Shown in pieces: positions 58,095 to 64,000 of a stretch of DNA of 64,000 bases. Below the pieces are notes generated by a model. It saw only the letters and a list, made by a program, of their open reading frames with translations, did no database searches and had not been told where the DNA came from. Origin of the DNA: Mycobacterium vicinigordonae (GTDB lineage: Bacteria; Actinomycetota; Actinomycetes; Mycobacteriales; Mycobacteriaceae); contig NZ_CP059165.1 of the NCBI RefSeq assembly GCF_013466425.1, forward strand, positions 558,001 to 622,000, given 5' to 3'. How positions within the stretch are numbered: position 1 is the stretch's first letter; each line of letters starts with the position of its first letter. Position numbers and translations under genes: made by a program.

Positions 58095-59389
58095 TCCAGC
58101 GGGCCACATTGCTGGACGGGTCCGATGTCGATATCCGGGTCGGCGCGCGAGTCGAGGAGGTAGGGCGGGGCCTATCACCACGGCGCGGGGAAGGTGTACT
58201 GGACGCTGGCGGGGGAACGGTGCTGCCCGGGCTGCACGACCACCACGTGCACCTGCGTTCGGCGGCCGCGGCGCTGGATTCACTGTCGGTCGGCCCGCCG
58301 GCGGTACACACCAAAGAACAGTTGGCGCACGCATTGTCGACGGCCGTGCCAGGCCCGGACGGCTGGATCCGCGCCGTCGGTTACCACGAGTCGGTCGCCG
58401 GAGAGCTAAACCGGGCCACCCTGGACGCCGTGTTGGCCAACATTCCAGTGCGCATTCAGCACCGCAGCGGGGTGCTGTGGATGCTCAATTCCGCCGCGCT
58501 GGGGCGGGTCGGGCTTGCCGCGCATCCCGATGGCCGCCTGCGCAGCGCCGACCCGTGGTCGCAGGTGCTGCAGCAGCGCGAAACTGATCTGGCCGAGCTG
58601 AGTCGGCGCATCACCGCAACAGGCGTCACCGGTGTCACCGACGCCACTCCGGATGTTGATGCCGCAGAACTGATCTCGCTGATGATGGCGCACCGCAGCG
58701 GAGAGTTCCGGCCTGGCATCCGGCTATTGTCGCCCGGTAAGCGGATCCTGCATGACGATGGTCTGGATCTGGATGCGCTGGCGCAGTGGATCGGTGAGCG
58801 GCACGCGCTGGGCCAGCCGGTCGCCGTGCACTGCGTGACAGCGGCCCAACTCGTCGTGACCATCGCGGCGTTGCGCATGGCCGGCAGCCACCCATTCGAT
58901 CGGATCGAACACGCCGCCGTCGTCCCCGACGACACCATCGCGGATTTGGCCGATTTGGGTGTCACCGTGGTGACACAGCCCAATTTCGTTGCCGAGCGCG
59001 GTGATCAGTACCTGACGGACGTCCCCGCGCATGAGCATGATCAGTTGTGGCGGGTCGCGTCGCTGGTGGATGCGAAGATCCCGGTTGCGTTCTCGACGGA
59101 CATGCCATTCGGGAACGGCGACCCATGGACGGCGATGCGGGCGGCCGTTTCGCGAGCCACGCGCAGCGGCGCTGTCCTGAACGCGGGCGAATGTGTGTCG
59201 GGGCGAACGGCTTTGACGATGTTTTTGGGCTGGCCAGATCGGCCGGACCGGCCGCGCACGGTCGAGATCGGGGAGCCAGGCGATCTGTGCGTGCTCGCCG
59301 AACCGCCCGCCGTAGTGCTGTCCGAGTTGGATGCCACACTGGTGGCGGCTACCCTGATCAGGGGTGAAATCGTCTATTTCGCAATGTGA
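58088..59389 (+). CDS. Amidohydrolase-superfamily metal-dependent hydrolase
   Basis: A 433-residue protein. Metal-site motifs of the amidohydrolase fold are present: HDHHVH (first HxH), VAVHCVTAAQL, FDRIEHAAV and FSTDMPFG (final Asp). The layout resembles the YtcJ-like amidohydrolase-3 group, which hydrolyses amides, carbamates or cyclic ureas; the substrate is unknown. ATG 58088 overlaps the CoA-transferase stop, so the two genes are co-translated and probably act in one pathway. It ends overlapping lipW by 16 bp, tail to tail. Not in the H37Rv order as I remember it. Confidence 0.86.
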   Translation: MLIQRATLLDGSDVDIRVGARVEEVGRGLSPRRGEGVLDAGGGTVLPGLHDHHVHLRSAAAALDSLSVGPPAVHTKEQLAHALSTAVPGPDGWIRAVGYHESVAGELNRATLDAVLANIPVRIQHRSGVLWMLNSAALGRVGLAAHPDGRLRSADPWSQVLQQRETDLAELSRRITATGVTGVTDATPDVDAAELISLMMAHRSGEFRPGIRLLSPGKRILHDDGLDLDALAQWIGERHALGQPVAVHCVTAAQLVVTIAALRMAGSHPFDRIEHAAVVPDDTIADLADLGVTVVTQPNFVAERGDQYLTDVPAHEHDQLWRVASLVDAKIPVAFSTDMPFGNGDPWTAMRAAVSRATRSGAVLNAGECVSGRTALTMFLGWPDRPDRPRTVEIGEPGDLCVLAEPPAVVLSELDATLVAATLIRGEIVYFAM

Positions 59390-60282
59390 TTCGTCAGAGC
59401 GGGCCGCAAGGCATCGCACTGCATCGCGAAGAACTGTTGTGAGATGCCGACTTTCGGGGCCACCAGGTCGAAGCCGTGAAATGCGCCAGGAATTGTTTGG
59501 AGTTGGCAGGGTACGCCGGCTTCGGTGAGCCGCCGTGCGTATTCGATGTCCTCGTCGTGGAACAGGTCGTGAGTTCCGACGCCGATCCAGGCCGGCGGCA
59601 ACCCGCTCAGATCGCCGCGCCGCGCCGGGACCGCGACCGCTGGGTCGGCGCTGCCCAGATACGAGGTCCAGCCGAAGCGGTTGGCTACCGGGTCCCACAA
59701 CCGGAAATTCGGATTGGCCGGCGCTGCGGCGCTGCGGTCGTCGAGCATCGGGTAGACCAGCAGCTGAAAGGCGGGCGTGATCTCGCCACGGTCGCGGGCC
59801 AGCAGCGCCAGCGCTGCCGCCAGGCCGCCGCCTGCACTGGCCCCGCCGATGGCTACCCGGTCGCGGTCCACCGCGGGGAGTGCGGCCATCCACTGCAGCA
59901 CGGCATAGCAGTCCTCGAGCGGCGCGGGATAAGGGTGCTCGGGGGCTAGCCGGTACTCGACTGATGCCACGGTGATGCCCAGCCGCCTGCTGAACCCCAG
60001 GCACAGCTGGTCGTCCTGTTGCGCTGAGCCCAGCACGTAGCCGCCGCCGTGGATCCACAGCAGTGCTGGGCCCGGCTCGGCGGCGTTGAGGGGGCGGTAT
60101 AGCCGCGCGCCCGCACCGGACGGCAGGGTCAGTACCTCGACGCCTTTGGGTGTCCGGCCCAGCCGGGTGCGCAGCCCCATCAGGGCGCGCATTAGCGGCA
60201 ACGTGCGGGGGCTGGCCAGCCGAGCCGGGGCAAATCGCGCAATATGGCGCAGATCTGGGTGGAAGTCTGCGGTGCCTGTCAT
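59374..60282 (-). CDS. lipW: Esterase/lipase LipW (HSL family)
   Basis: A 302-residue alpha/beta hydrolase, the same length as LipW (Rv0217c). The oxyanion-hole HGGG is in LLWIHGGGYVLG, the nucleophile elbow is GGASAGGG, the acid is in GTHDLFHDED and the catalytic His in GAFHGFD: the hormone-sensitive-lipase pattern. No signal peptide, so probably cytoplasmic. ATG 60282 is chosen; an upstream TTG would add five residues. It is divergent from lipC. Confidence 0.94.
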   Translation of the reverse strand: MTGTADFHPDLRHIARFAPARLASPRTLPLMRALMGLRTRLGRTPKGVEVLTLPSGAGARLYRPLNAAEPGPALLWIHGGGYVLGSAQQDDQLCLGFSRRLGITVASVEYRLAPEHPYPAPLEDCYAVLQWMAALPAVDRDRVAIGGASAGGGLAAALALLARDRGEITPAFQLLVYPMLDDRSAAAPANPNFRLWDPVANRFGWTSYLGSADPAVAVPARRGDLSGLPPAWIGVGTHDLFHDEDIEYARRLTEAGVPCQLQTIPGAFHGFDLVAPKVGISQQFFAMQCDALRPALTNHIAK

Positions 60283-60353
60283 GGGACCAGTATCCAAGTC
60301 GCCGACCGGCAGCTATCAGACGGGTGTTCCGCCGACCGGCACTTGGACGAATT

Positions 60354-60367
60354 CTGTTGTTCAACAG
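60354..60367. promoter_or_regulatory. Operator-like palindrome 1 in the lipW-lipC divergent region
   Basis: CTGTTG (60354-60359), TT, CAACAG (60362-60367). It contains the half-site pair TGTTG..CAACA also found at 60420-60434. Both lie in the 388-bp gap between the divergent lipW and lipC starts; the rest of the gap (60283-60670) shows only a 10-bp direct repeat GCCGACCGGC (60301-60310, 60331-60340) and no gene. Confidence 0.45.
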
Positions 60368-60419
60368 CAGATTTCGTAGGCCGCCTGTCGCGCAGATGGC
60401 GGTTCTGATAGACCGGTAT

Positions 60420-60434
60420 TGTTGCACCGCAACA
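60420..60434. promoter_or_regulatory. Operator-like palindrome 2 in the lipW-lipC divergent region
   Basis: TGTTGC (60420-60425), ACC, GCAACA (60429-60434): perfect 6-bp arms with the same TGTTG/CAACA half-sites as palindrome 1, 66 bp away. Two similar sites in a divergent promoter suggest a shared repressor, possibly TetR-like. Confidence 0.45.
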
Positions 60435-60670
60435 GGTTTGGCTAATTTATGCGGAACGTAACGGAGGTCGTCGTCATTGTGTTGTCCGTACTGCGAGGCG
60501 GCCCGATGAACAGGGAGCCGTTCGACGGCATCGCTGGCAAATATAAGAATGACCGTGATTAGGTAAATTAACCCGTGAAGCAAGCTCGTCGACACGGGCT
60601 TTCGTGCCGACTGCTCGCAAACCCGAGAATTGCTGGGTTATTACCGGCCGGTAGGGGTACGCTCCCCTCC

Positions 60671-61870
60671 ATGGCGGCGACTGGACAGTCCAAATCCTGC
60701 GCCAAGTGGATGTTGCGGGCGGGGCCCGCGGACTACCTGCTGGCACTCAGTCGTGCGGGGGCGTCGCTACCGGTGATCGGAAAGCATCTCGAACCCCTGG
60801 GCACCGTCACCGCGATGAGCGTGTGGGGCATGCGCTTCGCACCCGAACTGATGTCCGCCACCGCCAAGGGCCGGCTCGCCCCCGGCAGCGCCGAGGTGCG
60901 GCGCCGCGAACGGGAGAGCACTAACGACGTCTCGGTCGCCGCCCTGCGCGGGACCGTCTCGCCCGAGGAACTGGAGCAGCAGTGGCCGGCCGCCGACCGT
61001 AGGCCGCCGTTCTGGGAGGCGCTGCGACGCAGCAAGTACCTGCACCGCCGCGGCGTGCACTACGGCGACAACCCCGCCCAGACGCTGGACGTGTGGCGGC
61101 GCAAGGATCTGCCTGCCGAACCAGCGCCGGTGCTGATCTTCGTGCCGGGCGGCGCCTGGGTGCACGGCAGTACGGCCATGCAGGGCACCGCCCTGATGTC
61201 GCGGCTCGCCGAGCAGGGCTGGGTGTGCCTGGCAATCAACTACCGGGTGTCGCCGCACAACCGCTGGCCCCGCCACATCACCGACGTCAAGACCGCCATC
61301 GCCTGGGCGCGCGCCAATGTCGACAAGTTCGGCGGCGACCGCAGTTTCGTCGCGGTCGCGGGATGCTCAGCCGGCGGTCACCTGGCCGCGCTGGCCGGCC
61401 TCACCGACGACGACCCGAATTACCAGGCGAAACTGCCCGAGGGCGCCGACAGTTCGGTGGACGCGGTGGTCGGCATCTACGGCCGCTACTGCTGGGAGGA
61501 CCGCTCCACGCCTGAGCGTGAACGGTTCGTCCAGTTCCTCGAGCGGGTGGTGGTCCAGCGTTCGATCGCCCGCAATCCCGACGTGTTCCGCGCCGCTTCG
61601 CCGATTGCGCGCGTGCACCGAAATGCGCCGCCGTTCTTGGTGATTCACGGCAGCAGGGACAACGTGATCCCGGTGGCGCAGGCGCGGAGCTTCGTCGAGC
61701 GGCTGCGGTCGGTGTCGACGTCGCTGGTCAACTATGTGGAGCTGCCCGGTGCCGGTCACGGCTTCGATATGACCGACGGCCCCCGGGCCGGCGCGATGGC
61801 CCACGCCACCGCCCTGTTCCTCAATCAGGTGCACCGCACCCGGACGCAGTTCGCCAAAGAGGTTATCTGA
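60671..61870 (+). CDS. lipC: Esterase/lipase LipC
   Basis: A 399-residue alpha/beta hydrolase that aligns, from memory, closely with LipC (Rv0220, 403 aa) over its whole length: PADYLLALSRAG, PVLIFVPGGAWVHGS (oxyanion region), VAGCSAGGHL (nucleophile Ser), IHGSRDNVIPV (acid) and GAGHGFD (His). LipC of M. tuberculosis is a cell-surface esterase. ATG 60671 is preceded by AGGGG about 13 nt upstream, which can pair with CCCCT (60664-60668) in a small hairpin. It lies 43 bp ahead of the acyltransferase gene, in a lipC-Rv0221-echA1 unit. Confidence 0.95.
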   Translation: MAATGQSKSCAKWMLRAGPADYLLALSRAGASLPVIGKHLEPLGTVTAMSVWGMRFAPELMSATAKGRLAPGSAEVRRRERESTNDVSVAALRGTVSPEELEQQWPAADRRPPFWEALRRSKYLHRRGVHYGDNPAQTLDVWRRKDLPAEPAPVLIFVPGGAWVHGSTAMQGTALMSRLAEQGWVCLAINYRVSPHNRWPRHITDVKTAIAWARANVDKFGGDRSFVAVAGCSAGGHLAALAGLTDDDPNYQAKLPEGADSSVDAVVGIYGRYCWEDRSTPERERFVQFLERVVVQRSIARNPDVFRAASPIARVHRNAPPFLVIHGSRDNVIPVAQARSFVERLRSVSTSLVNYVELPGAGHGFDMTDGPRAGAMAHATALFLNQVHRTRTQFAKEVI

Positions 61871-61913
61871 GGGCGGGCCGATTGTAGGGTCGCGCTATGG
61901 GTAGGGGACTGCG

Positions 61914-63323
61914 GTGAAACGGCTCACCGGCTGGGATGCGGTGTTGCTGTACAGCGAAACGCCGAACGTGCACATGCACACCATCAAGGTCGCCGTCATC
62001 GAACTCGACGCGGGCAGTCGCAACTTCACCATCGACGCATTCCGCCAGGTCATTGCGGGCCGGATGGACAAGCTGGTCCCGCTCGGCTACCAGCTGATCG
62101 ACGTGCCGTACAAGTTCCACCACCCCATGTGGCGAGAGAACTGCGAGGTCGACTTCGAGTACCACGTGCGGCCGTGGCGGTTGCCGGCGCCGGGTGGGCG
62201 CCGCGAACTCGACGCGGCGATCGGGGAGATCGCCGGCACTCCGCTGGATCGTGCCCACCCGCTATGGGAGATGTATTTCGTCGAGGGTCTGGCCAACGAC
62301 CGGATCGCGGTGGTGCTCAAGATCCATCACGCTCTGGCTGACGGCGTTGCGTCGGCGAATCTGATGGCCCACGGCATGGATCTGATGCCGACGCCGCAGT
62401 CCGACTCGTACCAACCCGATCCAGCGCCTACCAAACGGGAGCTGATGAGCACGGCATTTGTCGACCATTTGCGGCACATCAGGCGCATCCCGGGAACCGT
62501 CGCCTACACCGCGCAGGGTATCCGCCGGGTGCGACGCAGCTCGCGCAAGCTGTCGCCGGAACTCACCCGGCCGGTCGACCCGCCGCCGTCGTTCATGAAC
62601 CACTTGCTGACCCCGGAACGCAGGTTCGCCACCGCGACGCTGGCGCTGGCCGATGTGAAGGAGACGAGCAAGAAGCTCGGGGTGACGATCAACGACATGG
62701 TCCTAGCGATCTCCAGCGGCGCACTGCGTAGCTTGCTGTTGCGTTACGACGGCAAGGCTGAGCCGCTGCTGGCGTCGGTGCCGGTGGCGTACGACTTCTC
62801 CCCGGAACGGATCTCCGGCAATCACTTCAGCGGGATGATGGTCGCGATTCCGACCGATGTCGACGACCCGCTGCGCCGGGTGCAGGCCGCGCACGACAAC
62901 GCGGTCTCGGCCAAGGAGAGCCACCAGTTGCTGGGGCCGGAACTGATCAGCCGCTGGGCGGCGTACTGGCCGCCGACTGCTACCCAGGCCATGTTCCGGT
63001 GGCTGTCGAGCCGGGATGGGCAGAACAAGGTGCTCAACCTGAACATCTCCAATGTTCCGGGTCCCCGCGAGCGTGGACGGGTGGGGGGCGCGCTGGTCAC
63101 CGAGATTTATTCGGTTGGGCCGCTGACCGCGGGCAGTGGTTTGAACATCACCGTGTGGAGTTACGTCGATCAGCTCAACATCTCGGTGCTGGCCGATGGT
63201 GCGACGCTCGACGACCCGCACGAGGTTACCGCGGCGATGATCACGGATTTTGTCGAGATACGCAGGGCGGCAGGGCTTTCCGAGGAGCTGACGGTGGTCG
63301 CCGAGGCGATGCCCCAAGCTTGA
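61914..63323 (+). CDS. Wax-ester synthase/diacylglycerol acyltransferase (Rv0221 orthologue)
   Basis: A 469-residue WS/DGAT enzyme, the same length as Rv0221. Active-site HHxxxDG is at His138-His139-Ala-Leu-Ala-Asp143-Gly144 (KIHHALADGV). Start MKRLTGWDAVLLYSETPNVHMHT is typical, and the C-terminal NLNISNVPGPRE and SYVDQLNISVLADGATLDDP blocks are intact. It transfers an acyl group from acyl-CoA to diacylglycerol or a fatty alcohol, forming storage triacylglycerol or wax ester. The GTG start at 61914 has a GGGG-rich ribosome site. Neighbouring lipC suggests a turnover pair for esters. Confidence 0.95.
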   Translation: MKRLTGWDAVLLYSETPNVHMHTIKVAVIELDAGSRNFTIDAFRQVIAGRMDKLVPLGYQLIDVPYKFHHPMWRENCEVDFEYHVRPWRLPAPGGRRELDAAIGEIAGTPLDRAHPLWEMYFVEGLANDRIAVVLKIHHALADGVASANLMAHGMDLMPTPQSDSYQPDPAPTKRELMSTAFVDHLRHIRRIPGTVAYTAQGIRRVRRSSRKLSPELTRPVDPPPSFMNHLLTPERRFATATLALADVKETSKKLGVTINDMVLAISSGALRSLLLRYDGKAEPLLASVPVAYDFSPERISGNHFSGMMVAIPTDVDDPLRRVQAAHDNAVSAKESHQLLGPELISRWAAYWPPTATQAMFRWLSSRDGQNKVLNLNISNVPGPRERGRVGGALVTEIYSVGPLTAGSGLNITVWSYVDQLNISVLADGATLDDPHEVTAAMITDFVEIRRAAGLSEELTVVAEAMPQA

Positions 63324-63398
63324 CGACGGCCTGGCCCCGCCCAGGTTTACACCCACCGGTCGGTTCGTCACGCGGCGTGACCGTTACCATCTCGCTTT

Positions 63399-64000
63399 GT
63401 GAGCGACGAAGCTGCTGAATCCGAAGTCCTGGTCGAACAGCGCGACCGGATCCTGGTCATTACCATCAACCGCCCCAAAGCCAAGAATGCCGTTAATTCC
63501 GCGGTGTCCCACGGGCTGGCCGACGCCATGGACCGGCTCGACGGCGATGCCGGACTGTCGGTGGCCATCCTGACCGGTGCGGGTGGTTCGTTTTGCGCGG
63601 GCATGGACCTCAAGGCCTTCGCCCGCGGCGAGCTACCCATCGTCAAAGGCCGTGGCATGGGGTTCACCGAGCGCCCGCCGGAGAAGCCGCTGATTGCCGC
63701 GGTAGAGGGCTATGCGCTGGCTGGTGGCACCGAGCTCGCGTTGGCCACGGATTTGATTGTGGCGGCAAAGGATTCGGCGTTCGGGATCCCGGAGGTCAAG
63801 CGCGGCCTGGTGGCCGGCGGCGGGGGATTGCTGCGGCTGCCCGAGCGTATCCCGTACGCGATTGCCATGGAGTTGGCGCTGACCGGTGACAACCTATCCG
63901 CCGAGCGCGCGCATGAGCTGGGTCTGGTGAACGTGCTGGCCGAGCCGGGCGGAGCGCTGGACGCCGCGCTCGCGCTGGCCGAGAAGATCGCTGCCAACGG
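63399..64000 (+). CDS. echA1: Enoyl-CoA hydratase EchA1 (partial, cut by window end)
   Basis: The N-terminal 200 residues of a crotonase (Rv0222 orthologue by context; 262 aa there). INRPKAKNAVNSAVSHGL (substrate), GSFCAGMDLKAF (oxyanion hole), GYALAGGTELALATDLIVAA and FGIPEVKRGLVAGGGGLLRLP are present; the first catalytic glutamate is conserved (GGTELA) and the second position is Glu in PEVKRG. GTG 63399 begins VSDEAAESEVLVEQRD. There is no stop before base 64000, so the gene continues outside the window. It follows the acyltransferase by 75 bp. Confidence 0.92.
   Translation, partial: MSDEAAESEVLVEQRDRILVITINRPKAKNAVNSAVSHGLADAMDRLDGDAGLSVAILTGAGGSFCAGMDLKAFARGELPIVKGRGMGFTERPPEKPLIAAVEGYALAGGTELALATDLIVAAKDSAFGIPEVKRGLVAGGGGLLRLPERIPYAIAMELALTGDNLSAERAHELGLVNVLAEPGGALDAALALAEKIAAN

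Overview
The window is high-GC DNA from a Mycobacterium, probably a slow-growing non-tuberculous species. The evidence is two PE_PGRS genes, MmpL3 and MmpL11, Zmp1, GTP-dependent PEP carboxykinase, LipW, LipC and a wax-ester/diacylglycerol acyltransferase. From 13.7 kb onward the gene order follows, from memory, M. tuberculosis H37Rv from zmp1 (Rv0198c) to echA1 (Rv0222). The exact species cannot be decided from the sequence alone.

Region 1 (1-13.77 kb) is an accessory aromatic-catabolism block absent from that backbone. On the plus strand it carries a 2-aminobenzoate (or salicylate)-CoA ligase, a two-domain flavin monooxygenase/old-yellow-enzyme protein and a large LuxR-type ATPase regulator. 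On the minus strand are an IclR regulator, a stand-alone Lrp/AsnC ligand-binding domain, a Rieske oxygenase resembling carbazole 1,9a-dioxygenase CarAa, and a secreted lipase. A tightly overlapping plus-strand trio encodes 2-hydroxypenta-2,4-dienoate hydratase, acylating acetaldehyde dehydrogenase and 4-hydroxy-2-oxovalerate aldolase. Angular dioxygenation and meta-cleavage of carbazole gives anthranilate plus 2-hydroxypentadienoate (dibenzofuran gives salicylate plus the same C5 acid). Enzymes for both halves are here; the ring-cleavage dioxygenase, C-C hydrolase and electron-transfer partners are not. The block abuts zmp1, whose 3' end overlaps the aldolase gene.

Region 2 (13.7-31 kb) is the conserved cell-envelope core: zmp1, omamA and omamB (Mce-associated proteins), Rv0201c, mmpL11, the Rv0203 haem-binding protein, Rv0204c, Rv0205, mmpL3, Rv0207c, trmB, Rv0209 and Rv0210. 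MmpL3 exports trehalose monomycolate, and MmpL11 and Rv0203 are linked to lipid export and haem.

Region 3 (31-39.6 kb) is central and lipid metabolism: pckA with a strong hairpin terminator, a yybP-ykoY-type manganese riboswitch ahead of a cation exchanger (where H37Rv has nadR and Rv0213c), fadD4, an extra crotonase, fadE3 and the Rv0216 double-hotdog protein.

Region 4 (39.6-56.8 kb) holds two minus-strand PE_PGRS genes sharing an upstream element. The first encodes an exceptionally long 4699-residue protein with higher-order internal repeats.

Region 5 (56.9-64 kb) carries a CoA-transferase/amidohydrolase pair, then lipW, lipC, the Rv0221-type acyltransferase and echA1, which runs off the window end. 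No tRNA, rRNA, CRISPR array, insertion sequence or phage gene was recognised.
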